A stretch of 64,000 nt of DNA from Microbacteriaceae bacterium VKM Ac-2854 (GCA_013205085.1 JABMLH010000002.1:685425-749424); one strand, 5' to 3'; counted from the first letter of the stretch, positions 41,876 to 50,998 are shown. Notes: generated by a model from the sequence alone, not told the origin. Numbers and translations are program-made.

Positions 41876-42625
41876 TCAGCCGGCGACGGTCGCCGTGACA
41901 GTGTCGGGCCGATGCGCCTCCGCCCGCACCGGCCGCAGGATCAGAACCGCCCCGAGCGCCGCGATCCAGAGCCCCCAACCGGTACTGCCGAGCAGGCCGG
42001 CGATGTCGAGGACGGGGAAGCCGGGGATCGCCGTCGCCATCACGTCGCCCTGCGCCGCGAGGTAGAGCGCGCTGACGACGAGACCGGCGATACCGAGCCA
42101 GCGCGGCAGCACGCGGCTGCGCAGGATCACCGCGCTGAGTGCGACCGACCAGACCAGCGCCAGCAACTGGCCGAGGTGCTCACCCAGCAGGGCGCCGCCG
42201 TACTGGTGCTGCGCCAGCCACGCCGCCTCGACCGCCGCGCGCGTCACGGCGTCCCCCGCCTCCCAACTCCGCGCGAGCGGCGGCACCACGAAGACCCAGC
42301 GAAGGAAGCCGATCAGCGAGAAGGCGACCGATGCGGCGCCGATCACGGTCGCCACCCGCAGCAGCGGATCCGTCGCGCGGCCGAGCACCCGCGGCAGCAG
42401 GAGCAGCGGTACGGCGAGGATCGCGTAGGTCCAGGCGGCGGCGAACCAGGTCCAGATCAGCGTGTCGCCACCGGCGAGGAACGCGGGCAGTACCACGTCG
42501 GCCCGCTCGCGCAGGACGTCGGGCCAGTCGAAGGTGGCCGAGAGCACCGAGGCGGCGGTGCCGAAGCTGATCGCGCCGACGGCGAAGAGAGCGCCGGTGC
42601 TACGGCGCAGGCGTGTCGTGGACAT
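41876..42625 (-). CDS. Multi-pass membrane protein (possibly DUF4386-like)
   Basis: 249 residues with about six or seven membrane helices (for example LIWTWFAAAWTYAILAVPLL, LLALVWSVALSAVIL). The overall plan fits the DUF4386 family, but the match is by eye only. It is divergent from a TetR-type regulator, sharing a palindromic operator in between, so it is probably that regulator's target. Function unknown. Confidence 0.7.
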   Translation of the reverse strand: MSTTRLRRSTGALFAVGAISFGTAASVLSATFDWPDVLRERADVVLPAFLAGGDTLIWTWFAAAWTYAILAVPLLLLPRVLGRATDPLLRVATVIGAASVAFSLIGFLRWVFVVPPLARSWEAGDAVTRAAVEAAWLAQHQYGGALLGEHLGQLLALVWSVALSAVILRSRVLPRWLGIAGLVVSALYLAAQGDVMATAIPGFPVLDIAGLLGSTGWGLWIAALGAVLILRPVRAEAHRPDTVTATVAG

Positions 42626-42649
42626 TCGAGTTCTCCCGTTCGGGTTAGT

Positions 42650-42684
42650 GTACGGTGTACGTGATCGCTTAACGTACGCCGTAC
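42650..42684. promoter_or_regulatory. TetR operator in a divergent promoter
   Basis: GTACGGTGTACGT (42650-42662) and ACGTACGCCGTAC (42672-42684) are inverted repeats with one mismatch. They lie between the membrane protein gene (start 42625) and the TetR gene (start 42703). Confidence 0.78.
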
Positions 42685-42702
42685 GCGAATGGGAGTCAAG
42701 CG

Positions 42703-43335
42703 ATGGAACGAACCCGGCGAGGCCGCAGCTCCGTCACCGCCGAGGAGATCCTGCAGGCCGCGGAGGAACTCGCCGCCGGCGGTTTCGACGCGGTCACGAT
42801 GCGCGCCGTCGCGACGCGGATGGGCGCCTCGCCGATGGCCCTCTACCGCTACTTCGCCACCAAGGACGAACTCGTGTCGGCGATGCTCGACCGCGCGCTG
42901 GGGCGGATCGTCCTGCCGGTGCCGAGCGCCGACTGGCGGCAGGACCTCGACGCCTTCGCCCGCGCCCACCGGGCCGTGCTGGCCGCGCATCCGTGGGCCG
43001 TCATCCCGCTCTTCACCTACGCGAGCCCTGGCCTGAACGCGAGCCGGATCGGCGAGGCGGCGCTGGCGATCCTCGCCCGCGGCGGCGTCACCGGCACCCG
43101 CGGCGTCGCCACCTTCAGCGCCGTGCTCGCCCTCAACTACGGCTGGTTCTCGTTCTCGGCGGCGCGGGATGCACGACGTGAGGACGCGGACCCGGAGGCC
43201 GAGCTCGCCGCGGGCATCGCCGCCCTGCCGCCGGACCTGTTCCCGCAGACCCGGGCGGTGGCCGACGAGCTCGCGCACTACGGCAGCGAGCAGCACTACT
43301 CGATCGCGCTCGGCCTGCTGCTCGCCGGCCTCTGA
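42703..43335 (+). CDS. TetR/AcrR family regulator
   Basis: 210 residues. HTH: SVTAEEILQAAEELAAGGFD, then VATRMGASPMALYRYFATKD. The C-terminal domain resembles the TetR ligand domain of tetracycline-repressor-like proteins (ALAILARGGVTGTRGVATFS). It probably represses itself and the divergent membrane protein through the operator at 42650-42684. A perfect palindrome follows its stop. Confidence 0.9.
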   Translation: MERTRRGRSSVTAEEILQAAEELAAGGFDAVTMRAVATRMGASPMALYRYFATKDELVSAMLDRALGRIVLPVPSADWRQDLDAFARAHRAVLAAHPWAVIPLFTYASPGLNASRIGEAALAILARGGVTGTRGVATFSAVLALNYGWFSFSAARDARREDADPEAELAAGIAALPPDLFPQTRAVADELAHYGSEQHYSIALGLLLAGL

Positions 43336-43336
43336 A

Positions 43337-43385
43337 AAAGGGTTGTCACTTTGTCGGCCGCCGACCGACAAAGTGACAACCCTTT
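43337..43385. terminator. Palindromic repeat, family D (copy 2)
   Basis: Perfect 21-bp arms (43337-43357, 43365-43385), core GGGTTGTCACTTTGTCGG, 7-nt loop. It starts two bases after the TetR stop, between convergent genes, so it probably terminates both. Confidence 0.85.
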
Positions 43386-43398
43386 CGTATGCGCGCGC

Positions 43399-44964
43399 TC
43401 AGCAGTAGGCGCGCAGCGCCGCCGGAGCGACGCGCACCGAGACGGCGCGGAAGCCGTCCGCATCCGCCTCTCCCGGAATCGCCTCCGCGGCCTCGCCGTC
43501 GTGCGCGTAGCCCGGCGCGCCGCGCACCAGCACGGTCTGCTCGCGCACCTCGGCGGACTCGATCACCCGGCCCGCCCGCCAGCCGGGCAGCCGCGAGATC
43601 ACCGGCGTCGCGAAGCGGCCGAGCACGAGCGAGACCGCCCCGCGCGAGCGCGGCATCCGGCCGGCGTGCAGGATGCGCAGGTCGAGCCGCTCGTCGTCGA
43701 GTCGGTGCCGAGCCAGCGGCGTCGCCGAGTGCGGATGCCCGCGGCCGACCCCCACGAAATACGACCAGGCGAGCAGATCCCGGCCGTCGATCCGCAGCTG
43801 CACCGGCGCGCTCCCCCGCACCGCCTCGACCGCGGCGATGATCGCCGCGAGCGGCTTGCCGATCCGCCGTTCCCGCCGCTCGCGGTGCTCTACGAACTCC
43901 GGATAGACGCCGATCGAGACGGTGTTCAGCACGGTGATCACCCGCTCGCCCAGCACCAGCTCGGCCACGTCGACCTCGCGGCGCCCACCCGCGCGCACCG
44001 CCGCGATCGCGTCGTCGACTTCCGGCAGGCCGAGCGCCTTCGCGAAGTGGTTCATCGTGCCGCCCGGGAACACCACCAGGTCCACGCCGGCGGCGCGTGC
44101 CGCCTCCGCCGCTCGCGCCACCGTACCGTCGCCGCCGTAGACGCCGAGCGCGGTGGGCGGCTGCGGGCCGGCGAGCGCCGCTCGCAGCAGCGCGTCGATG
44201 TCGTCGCCCTCGGCGAGCGGATGCAGCACCGCGCGGGGCAGCTCGCGGCTCAGCACCTCGATCGGATCCGGGCGGTGCGAGTCGCGCCCGGAGTCGGGAT
44301 TCACGACCGCGAACAGTCCGGCGCCGTCCGGGAGCGGACGTGGAGCGAGGGCGGGCCGGTCGGCGCGTTCGTGCACCGGCGCGGGCCGCGACCGCAGCGG
44401 CAGCAGGATCCGTCCGACGACGGCGACGCCCGCGCCGAGAGCGGCGCCGCCGAGAACATCCGAGAGCCAGTGCACGCCGACGTGAAGCCGCGAGTAGCCG
44501 ACGCCGACGGCCAGCGGCGCGAGCGCGGCGCCGAGCCGCGGCGACTCCAGGGCGACGCCGGTCACGAAGGCGGCGGCGCTGGCGGAGTGGCCGGAGGGGA
44601 AGGTGGGCGAGGTGGGCACCCGCGCGAGTCGGCGCCCGACCGGAACCGCGACGCTCAGGGGCCGGGTGCCGCCGAAGACGCGTTTGCCCACCAGATTCGC
44701 GATCGCACTCGCCGCCGCGAGCGAGCCGAGGCCGCGCGCCGCCTCCCGCGGCCGACCGGCCAGCGCCAGCAGTCCGGCGAGTACGAACCAGAGCACGCCG
44801 CGGTCGGCGAAGCGGGTGAGCCCGACGAAGAAGCCGTCGACCAGCGGATGCACGGCCCGTCGGTTGATCCGCCGGTTGGCCGAGCGGTCCAGCCGCCGGA
44901 TCGGCCGGGGCACCCGCCGCCGCCGGAGCAGGACGAGCAGCGACCGGGTTCCACGCAGAGCCAT
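43399..44964 (-). CDS. PAP2 phosphatase / diacylglycerol kinase fusion protein
   Basis: 521 residues. The N-terminal membrane part is a PAP2 domain with KRVFGGTRPL, FPSGHSASAAAF and SRLHVGVHWLSDVLGG (to about residue 200). The C-terminal half is a diacylglycerol kinase catalytic domain with VYGGDGTVARAAEAA and VFPGGTMNHFAKALG, plus the C-terminal beta domain. It combines lipid phosphate removal and lipid phosphorylation in one chain, an arrangement known in actinobacteria. Substrates may be diacylglycerol/phosphatidate or wall lipids. ATG 44964; the frame upstream is repeat sequence. Confidence 0.9.
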   Translation of the reverse strand: MALRGTRSLLVLLRRRRVPRPIRRLDRSANRRINRRAVHPLVDGFFVGLTRFADRGVLWFVLAGLLALAGRPREAARGLGSLAAASAIANLVGKRVFGGTRPLSVAVPVGRRLARVPTSPTFPSGHSASAAAFVTGVALESPRLGAALAPLAVGVGYSRLHVGVHWLSDVLGGAALGAGVAVVGRILLPLRSRPAPVHERADRPALAPRPLPDGAGLFAVVNPDSGRDSHRPDPIEVLSRELPRAVLHPLAEGDDIDALLRAALAGPQPPTALGVYGGDGTVARAAEAARAAGVDLVVFPGGTMNHFAKALGLPEVDDAIAAVRAGGRREVDVAELVLGERVITVLNTVSIGVYPEFVEHRERRERRIGKPLAAIIAAVEAVRGSAPVQLRIDGRDLLAWSYFVGVGRGHPHSATPLARHRLDDERLDLRILHAGRMPRSRGAVSLVLGRFATPVISRLPGWRAGRVIESAEVREQTVLVRGAPGYAHDGEAAEAIPGEADADGFRAVSVRVAPAALRAYC

Positions 44965-44998
44965 ACCGCCAGCGTACGCACCGCCGACCCCGACGGCC

Positions 44999-45106
44999 GT
45001 TGCGGAAATGCAGGGTGGGCGGCGATGTTCACGTCCCCATCCGCATGTTCCGCCCTCATTTCCCGCCTGACCCTGCATTTCCCGCCGGACCCTGTATTTC
45101 CGCAAC
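44999..45106. repeat. Inverted repeat with an extra internal copy of one arm
   Basis: GTTGCGGAAATGCAGGGT (44999-45016) pairs with ACCCTGTATTTCCGCAAC (45089-45106) with one mismatch. A third copy, ACCCTGCATTTCCCGCC, lies at about 45070. It is between two genes on the same strand. A weakly similar element is seen at about 57990-58075. Confidence 0.72.
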
Positions 45107-45132
45107 CGGGTTTCGGGGCGGGCCCCCGGGGC

Positions 45133-46470
45133 TCAACCCAGCCGGGTGACCGTCAGGGCGGCCACCTCCGCCGCCCCGCCGTCCGCGAAGAACGCGGCGA
45201 AGGGCGCCTCCTCGCTGCCGACCGGGAAGATCTGCTCGGTGAGCACCACCGCCCCGTCGTAGGCGAAGACCTCGATCGAGGTGGCGTCCACCCACACCGA
45301 AACCACCAGAGCGCCCGCGACGCCGGCGGCGGCGCGGGAGACCGACGGGAACAGCTCCGAGAAACCGGTCCGACCCGACGCGGTGCGGTCCATCGAGATC
45401 TCGACGCCGTCCCACGCGAGCACGGCGCCGCCGATCACGAAGCCCACCCGCCCCGCCGAGCCGAGCCGGAGCCGCGCGTCGACGCGGAAGGCGAGTCCGG
45501 CATCCGGGAGGGCGAACTCACCCAGCGTCACATCCTCGAGCGCTAGCTCCACGGTCTCCTCGCACGGCCCGCCGGCCACCCGCTGCCGCACGACGCCGCC
45601 GTGCAGCGACAGCCGCCGCGGCAGGGTCATGCTGCCGCGCCACGGCGCCGTCGGCACCTCGGCCGCGTAATCCCAGTTGCTCATCCAGGCGAGCATGATC
45701 CGTTCGCCGCCCGGCGCGGAGTCGAAGGTGACGCCGGCGTAGAAGTCGCGGCCGTGATCGAGCCAGCCCCACGAATCCGCCTGGAACCGCACGCCGTCGA
45801 AGTCGCCCACGAAGTACTGCTGCCCGGATCCGCCGGCCGGCCCGCCGGGGTTCAGTGACACGGTGAGCACCCAGCGTCCATCGAGTTCGAACAGGTCGGG
45901 GCACTCCCAGATCCCCTCGACGGCGCCACTCGGGCCGAACACGGACAGCGGTGCCCACGAGTGCAGATCGGAGGAGGAGAACAGGTGCACCTCGCGCTCG
46001 TGCGCCTCGACCGCCGCCAGCACCCAGCCGCCGCCGTAGCGGAACACCTTCGGATCGCGGAAGTCCCGGGTGCCGCGATCGAGCACCACGCCGCATTTGG
46101 TCCAGCTGAATCCGTCGGCGCTCCAGGCCAGCGCCTGCGCCTGTCCGCGCGACGAGGCCACCGTGTACAGCGCCACCAGCACGCCGCGTCCGAAGCCTGC
46201 GCTGCCGTCGACGTCGACCACAACGGATCCCGAGAAGATGCCCTCGTCCTCCCCGTGCAGCAGGGCGACCGGATGCTCACTCCAGTGCACGAGGTCGGTG
46301 CTGGAGGCGTGCCCCCAGCTCATGTCGCCCCAGTCGCTCCCGTTCGGGTTGTGCTGGAAGTACAGGTGGTAGCGCCCGCCGAAGTACACCAGTCCGTTGG
46401 GGTCGTTCATCCAATTGCGCTCCGGCGTGAAGTGCAGCTTCGGGCGCCGTACCGTCACCGCCGCCGTCAT
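45133..46470 (-). CDS. GH32 beta-fructosidase (levanase / sucrose-6-phosphate hydrolase type)
   Basis: 445 residues. Nucleophile Asp in RNWMNDPNGLVYF, RDP motif in RDFRDPKVFRY, acid/base Glu in IWECPDLFEL. The five-bladed propeller is followed by a beta-sandwich (VSVWVDATSIEVFAYDGAVV). No signal peptide, so it cleaves imported sucrose or fructo-oligosaccharides in the cytoplasm. Its ATG overlaps the stop of the second permease by 4 bp. Last gene of the third ABC operon. Confidence 0.95.
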   Translation of the reverse strand: MTAAVTVRRPKLHFTPERNWMNDPNGLVYFGGRYHLYFQHNPNGSDWGDMSWGHASSTDLVHWSEHPVALLHGEDEGIFSGSVVVDVDGSAGFGRGVLVALYTVASSRGQAQALAWSADGFSWTKCGVVLDRGTRDFRDPKVFRYGGGWVLAAVEAHEREVHLFSSSDLHSWAPLSVFGPSGAVEGIWECPDLFELDGRWVLTVSLNPGGPAGGSGQQYFVGDFDGVRFQADSWGWLDHGRDFYAGVTFDSAPGGERIMLAWMSNWDYAAEVPTAPWRGSMTLPRRLSLHGGVVRQRVAGGPCEETVELALEDVTLGEFALPDAGLAFRVDARLRLGSAGRVGFVIGGAVLAWDGVEISMDRTASGRTGFSELFPSVSRAAAGVAGALVVSVWVDATSIEVFAYDGAVVLTEQIFPVGSEEAPFAAFFADGGAAEVAALTVTRLG

Positions 46471-47399
46471 CCCTTCACGCCCGTGGACGCGATCGAGTTG
46501 ACGAACGAGCGCTGGAAGGCGATGAACAGCGCGACCACGGGCAGCGTGATCATCGAGCAGTACGCCATGATCTGGCCCCACGAGGTGTTCAGCTGGAAGA
46601 AGTACTGCACACCGAGCATCACCGGCCGCAATTCCTCGGTCTGGATCACCATCAACGGCCAGAGGTAGGAGTTCCACGCCGGCAGGAAGGTCAGGATGGC
46701 GACCGTCGCCACGGCGGGGCCGGCCAGCGGCATCACGACCTTGCGGTAGATCGTGAACCAGCCGGCGCCGTCCATCCGCGCCGCCTCGTCGAGTTCGCGG
46801 GGGATCGAGTCGAAATACTGGTGGAAGAGGTAGATCGAGAACGCGTTCACGATGAACGGCACGATCTGCACCTGGTAGGTGTCGAGCCAGCCCTTCGAGA
46901 AGAACACGCCGAACTGGTCGATGCCGACGTTCGGCAGCTGGTTCACCCACCACACCAGCGGCAGGGCGAGGGTCTCGAACGGGATGATCAGCGTCGCGAT
47001 GATCACGGTGAGGATCACGCCCTTGCCCGGCACCCGCATCCGTGACAGCGCGAACGCCGCGAGGCTGTTCACGACCACGCCGAGGATCACGGTGACGGCC
47101 GAGACGCCGATCGAGTTGATCAGGAATCGTGCCGCCGGCACCCGGTCGAACACGGCGCCGTAGTTGTCCAGCGAGAGGTTGCCGACCGGCAGGAACGCCG
47201 CGATCGAGCCGAGGTCGCCGAAGATCTGGCGATCGGGCTTGAGCGAGGACACCACCATAAAGAGCAGCGGGAAGACGAACACGATCGCGAGGGCGATGCG
47301 GCCGGCCCAGCCGTACCAGCCGATCCGCGCACGGGGCGGCTTGACGGCGCGGGCGGCGCGGGCCGCGCGGGGGCGCGCGGGGACGGAAACGGTGACCAT
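46467..47399 (-). CDS. Carbohydrate ABC transporter permease (MalG type), fructo-oligosaccharide operon
   Basis: 310 residues; an Arg/Ala-rich N-terminus, then six membrane helices (IALAIVFVFPLLFMVVSSLK first). The EAA loop RELDEAARMDGAGWFTIYRK is intact. It starts 3 bp after the upstream permease's stop and overlaps the GH32 gene. Confidence 0.93.
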   Translation of the reverse strand: MVTVSVPARPRAARAARAVKPPRARIGWYGWAGRIALAIVFVFPLLFMVVSSLKPDRQIFGDLGSIAAFLPVGNLSLDNYGAVFDRVPAARFLINSIGVSAVTVILGVVVNSLAAFALSRMRVPGKGVILTVIIATLIIPFETLALPLVWWVNQLPNVGIDQFGVFFSKGWLDTYQVQIVPFIVNAFSIYLFHQYFDSIPRELDEAARMDGAGWFTIYRKVVMPLAGPAVATVAILTFLPAWNSYLWPLMVIQTEELRPVMLGVQYFFQLNTSWGQIMAYCSMITLPVVALFIAFQRSFVNSIASTGVKG

Positions 47400-47402
47400 G
47401 AT

Positions 47403-48368
47403 CTAGGCCTTCTCTCGGGTCAGGTAGCGCTGCACGCCGGAGATGACCAGCACGATCGCGAAGAAGACGAGCGAGATCGCGGAGGCGTAGCCCGTCTCCT
47501 GCTGGCGGAATCCGGATTCGACGGCCTGGTAGACGACCGTGGTGGTCGAGTCCAGCGGGCCGCCCTGGGTCATCACGCTGACCTGGGTGAACAGGCCGAG
47601 GGCCGCGATGGTGATGGTGACCAGGATCAGGCTGCGCGTCGCGGCGAGCCCTGGCCAGGTGATGTAGCGGAACTTCTGCCACTTCGAGGTGCCGTCGATG
47701 TCGGCCGCCTCGTAGAGCTCGGCCGAGATCGTCTGCAGGCCCGAGAGCCAGATGATCATGTGGAAGCCGACGCCCTGCCAGACCGACATCAGGATGATCG
47801 CCGGCATCGAGGTGGCGGTGTCGCCGAGCCAGTCGGGCCCCTGCACCAGGCCGAAGGTGACGTTGCGGATGATCACGTTCAGGAGGCCGTCCTGCTGGTA
47901 CATAAAGGCCCACAGCAGCGAGACGACCACCATCGAGGTGACCACCGGCAGAAAGTACACGGTGCGGAAGAACGTGGTGCCGCGCACCTTGGTGTTGATC
48001 AGGATCGCCATCACCAGTGCGAGCCCGGCCTGCAGCGGCACGACCACGATCGCGAAGTAGGCGACGTTCAGCAGCGCCCGCCCGAAGGAGGCGTCCTGGA
48101 ACAGCCGGATGAAGTTGTCCAGCCCCGAGAACTCCGCTGGGTAGGGCGAGATCAGCCGGGCGTTCGTGAAGGCGAGGCCGAAGGCGAGCGCCGCCGGCAC
48201 CAGCACGAACAGGGCGAGCAGGATCAGGGCGGGCGCCACCATCGCGAGCCCGGCGCGACGCTCCTGGCGGTAGCTGCGCGGTGCCCGTTTGGTGGGCCGC
48301 GGTGGCAAGGTCGCGACCGCCAGCGCCTCGGGAGGCGCGATCGTCGGGGATTGGGTCGAAGTCATCAT
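47403..48368 (-). CDS. Carbohydrate ABC transporter permease (MalF type), fructo-oligosaccharide operon
   Basis: 321 residues with a cytoplasmic N-terminus and six membrane helices (AGLAMVAPALILLALFVLVP first). The EAA loop AELYEAADIDGTSKWQKFRY is present. It starts with two adjacent Met codons; either could be used. A family B palindrome fills most of the 96-bp gap from the binding protein stop. Confidence 0.93.
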   Translation of the reverse strand: MMTSTQSPTIAPPEALAVATLPPRPTKRAPRSYRQERRAGLAMVAPALILLALFVLVPAALAFGLAFTNARLISPYPAEFSGLDNFIRLFQDASFGRALLNVAYFAIVVVPLQAGLALVMAILINTKVRGTTFFRTVYFLPVVTSMVVVSLLWAFMYQQDGLLNVIIRNVTFGLVQGPDWLGDTATSMPAIILMSVWQGVGFHMIIWLSGLQTISAELYEAADIDGTSKWQKFRYITWPGLAATRSLILVTITIAALGLFTQVSVMTQGGPLDSTTTVVYQAVESGFRQQETGYASAISLVFFAIVLVISGVQRYLTREKA

Positions 48369-48385
48369 CGTCTCCTGTCTCTCCC

Positions 48386-48456
48386 GCGAGGGACCCCTGC
48401 AGCACGCGGGGGCGCCGCGGGCGGCGGCGCCCTCGCGCTCTGGTGGGGTCCCTCGC
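48386..48456. repeat. Palindromic repeat, family B (copy 4), between binding protein and permease genes
   Basis: GCGAGGGACCCC (48386-48397) and its complement (48445-48456) with an inner GGCGCCGC-rich pair. It lies between the binding protein stop (48465) and the permease start (48368). Confidence 0.83.
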
Positions 48457-48464
48457 AGAGGGGG

Positions 48465-49778
48465 CTACTTCTGGGTGTACCCGTCGTTGGTCGAGATGTT
48501 GTTGTCGATGGACTTCGCCGCGGTGTCGAGCACCGACTGCGGGTCGCCGCCGTCGATGATGTCCGACATCGCCTTGGCGAACTCGGTCGAGATGAACGGG
48601 TAGGCCGGCGTCTCGGGGCGCAGCACCGCGAACTTCTGCGAGTACTCGCGGAACTGGGCGAGGTCGCCGCCCTCCTCGTAGCCGGCGACCAGCGCGGCGG
48701 CCTCGGTCGAGGCGGGGATGGTGCCGGTCGCCTCGGCGACCGCGGCGACGTTCTCGGGCTTCAGCGAGAAGGCGAGGTAGTCCATCGCGGCGTCGGCGTC
48801 GGCGCAGCCGGTGGTCACGCCCCACTGCCAGGAGCCGCCGCCGATCTTCGGGCCGTTGCCGAGGTCGACGCTGGGCAGCGCGACCAGGTCGTCGCCGAAG
48901 ATCTCCTTCGAGGAGGAGTACGCCCAGCTGCCGGAGTAGAGGATGGCCGACTGGCCGTTCTGGAAGTCCAGCGTCGAATCCTCGCCGCTCTTCTTCGCGG
49001 CGTAGCCGTCGCTGATCAGGCCCTGGAACCAGTCCGCGAACGCCACCGCATCCGGCCCGTTGAGGGCGCCGTCCGCGGTGAGGTAGTCGCTGCGGTTGAT
49101 CAGGTCGCCGCCGGCCGACTGCAGGAACGGCGAATAGGCGTACGGCAGCCACTCGCCAGTGCCGGCGGTGCCGAGGTCGAGCGGGTAGTCCCACTCCCCG
49201 GTCGCCTTGAGGGTCGCGAGGGCTGCGGCGAACTCGTCCTTCGTCCACGGTGCGTCGGCGGTGGGAATGCGGATGCCGTTGCCCTCGAGCACCGACTTCT
49301 TCGCCAGCATCGTCAGCGCCACGTCGTAGTAGCCGATCGAGTAGGTCTCGTCGTTCCAGACGCCCTGCACCGAGGGCAGGAAGTCGTCGAGGTCCACACC
49401 GTCCAGCTTCAGCGGGGTGAGGTACTTCGCCCAGGCCCAGTTGGGCACGTTCGGGCCGTCGATGTCGACGATGCAGGGCAGCTTGCCCGCCGCGGCGGCC
49501 GCGACGACCGAGTCGTTGTAGGAGTCCTGGGGGAAGGCCTGCACCTTCACGGTGTTGGTGTCCTGACTGGCGTTGTAATCGTCGACGATCTTCTCGATCG
49601 CGGCGAGTTCGGCGTCGTTGCCGGCGTTATGCGTCCAGAGCGTGAGCTGACCGCCGCGGCCGTCGCCACCGCCGCTGCCGGAGGAGCAGGCGGCGAGGCC
49701 CAGGGTCAGGGCGCCGACGGCGGCGGTCGCGGCGGCGGTGCGCAGGATGCGGCGGGTGGTGGCGGTGGTGAGGTTCAC
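48465..49778 (-). CDS. Sugar ABC transporter substrate-binding lipoprotein (fructo-oligosaccharide operon)
   Basis: 437 residues. The start is a GTG at 49776-49778 with GAAGGAG eight bases upstream. Signal peptide RRILRTAAATAAVGALTLGL and lipobox LAAC, then a Ser/Gly linker. The body is a family-1-type solute-binding protein (LTLWTHNAGNDAELAAIEKI). It feeds the two permeases and, by context with GH32, probably binds sucrose or fructo-oligosaccharides. First gene of the operon; LacI operators lie in the 200-bp space shared with the divergent regulator. Confidence 0.92.
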   Translation of the reverse strand: MNLTTATTRRILRTAAATAAVGALTLGLAACSSGSGGGDGRGGQLTLWTHNAGNDAELAAIEKIVDDYNASQDTNTVKVQAFPQDSYNDSVVAAAAAGKLPCIVDIDGPNVPNWAWAKYLTPLKLDGVDLDDFLPSVQGVWNDETYSIGYYDVALTMLAKKSVLEGNGIRIPTADAPWTKDEFAAALATLKATGEWDYPLDLGTAGTGEWLPYAYSPFLQSAGGDLINRSDYLTADGALNGPDAVAFADWFQGLISDGYAAKKSGEDSTLDFQNGQSAILYSGSWAYSSSKEIFGDDLVALPSVDLGNGPKIGGGSWQWGVTTGCADADAAMDYLAFSLKPENVAAVAEATGTIPASTEAAALVAGYEEGGDLAQFREYSQKFAVLRPETPAYPFISTEFAKAMSDIIDGGDPQSVLDTAAKSIDNNISTNDGYTQK

Positions 49779-49842
49779 CGGTTCTCCTTCGAACGGGGAT
49801 TCTGCTGCGTGTGATGTGGGGCGGATCGGCGAGGCGATCCGT

Positions 49843-49919
49843 GCGCTAAAAGCATTTAGCGCCATGAAGCTAACACGGCTCCGATGCCCGGACAAGCGAT
49901 TTTGCTAAATTGATTCAGC
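49843..49919. promoter_or_regulatory. LacI operators between the fructo-oligosaccharide operon and its regulator
   Basis: GCGCTAAAAGCATTTAGCGC (49843-49862) has perfect 8-bp arms around AGCA. GCTAAATTGATTCAGC (49904-49919) is a weaker second copy with one mismatch in its arms. They sit in the divergent promoter region between 49778 and 49979. Confidence 0.82.
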
Positions 49920-49978
49920 GCGTCGGCCGAACGGCGGCGATCTCCCTAAACTGGGGCGACGCGTCGAGAGGAGACCGG

Positions 49979-50998
49979 ATGACCAAGCGCGCCACCCTCG
50001 CCGACGTCGCGGCCAAGTCCGGCCTCTCCAAGACGGCCGTGAGCCTGATCCTGAACGAGCGCCCCGGCTCCCGCTTGTCCGCCGACGCGGTCGAGCGCGT
50101 CCGCGCCGCCGCGACCGAGCTCGGCTACCGCCCGAACCCCGCGGCGCAGAGCCTGCGGATGGGCAAGACCCGCACGATCGGCTTCCTCTCCGACGAGGTG
50201 ACCATCACCCGATTCGCCTCGGCGATGATCCGCGGCGTGCTCGATGCGGCGGAGCAGCAGGAGCACACGGTGCTGATCGCCGAGACCGGCCGCGAGGCGG
50301 CGCGCACCGCGCCCGCGCTCGAGGCCATGCTCGATCGCCGCGCCGACGGCATCATCGTCGGCCTGATGGGCGCGAAGCAGATCGACGTGCCGCCCGTCAC
50401 CGCCGACGTGCCCGTCGTCCTGGTGAACGCGAGCAGCAGCACCGGCGAATCCTCCGTGCTGCCCGACGAGAACGCCTCCGGTTACGCGATCGCGCGGGTC
50501 CTGCTCGACGCCGGGCACCGCCGGATCGCGATCCTCGGCGATTGGCCGGAGGCGATGGTCGACCCACGGGTGTCCGCGACCGTCGCGCTGCGCTTCGCCG
50601 GCATCGAGCGCGCCTTCACGGAGGCGGGCTGCGAACCCGTCCTCCGCGCCTCCGTGCTGCCCTGGGATCCGGCTCCCGCGCACGAGGCGGCGGTGCGGAT
50701 GCTCGATGAAGGCACCGCCTTCACCGCCGTCCTCTGCCTGAACGACCGGATCGCCTTCGGCCTGTACCAGGCCCTGCAGGAGCGTGGGTTGCGCATCCCG
50801 GCGGACGTGTCGGTCGCCTCCTTCGACGACGACGAGATCGCCGCGTACCTGCGCCCTGGCCTGACCACCGCGCGGATCCCGTACGAGCAGATGGGGCGCG
50901 AGGCCGTCGACATCCTGCTCGCCGGCGGCGCTCCCGAGCACCGGCTGGTGCCGATGCCGGTGATCGAGCGCGAGTCCGTGGCGCAGTTGCGCCCGTAA
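49979..50998 (+). CDS. LacI family regulator of the fructo-oligosaccharide operon
   Basis: 339 residues. HTH ATLADVAAKSGLSKTAVSLILN, hinge PNPAAQSLRMGKTRTIG, then the effector domain. Divergent from the binding protein/permease/GH32 operon, with two operator-like palindromes between them. ATG 49979 is used; the frame from 49910 starts within the second operator. It is expected to repress the operon until a fructose-containing sugar binds (inference). Confidence 0.92.
   Translation: MTKRATLADVAAKSGLSKTAVSLILNERPGSRLSADAVERVRAAATELGYRPNPAAQSLRMGKTRTIGFLSDEVTITRFASAMIRGVLDAAEQQEHTVLIAETGREAARTAPALEAMLDRRADGIIVGLMGAKQIDVPPVTADVPVVLVNASSSTGESSVLPDENASGYAIARVLLDAGHRRIAILGDWPEAMVDPRVSATVALRFAGIERAFTEAGCEPVLRASVLPWDPAPAHEAAVRMLDEGTAFTAVLCLNDRIAFGLYQALQERGLRIPADVSVASFDDDEIAAYLRPGLTTARIPYEQMGREAVDILLAGGAPEHRLVPMPVIERESVAQLRP

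Noticed and set aside
45133-49248. A 1371-codon minus-strand frame that could look like a giant fusion protein
   Set aside because: Only its last third is the GH32 enzyme. The rest is an out-of-frame reading of two permeases and the binding protein, whose own frames have motifs and 4-bp overlaps.
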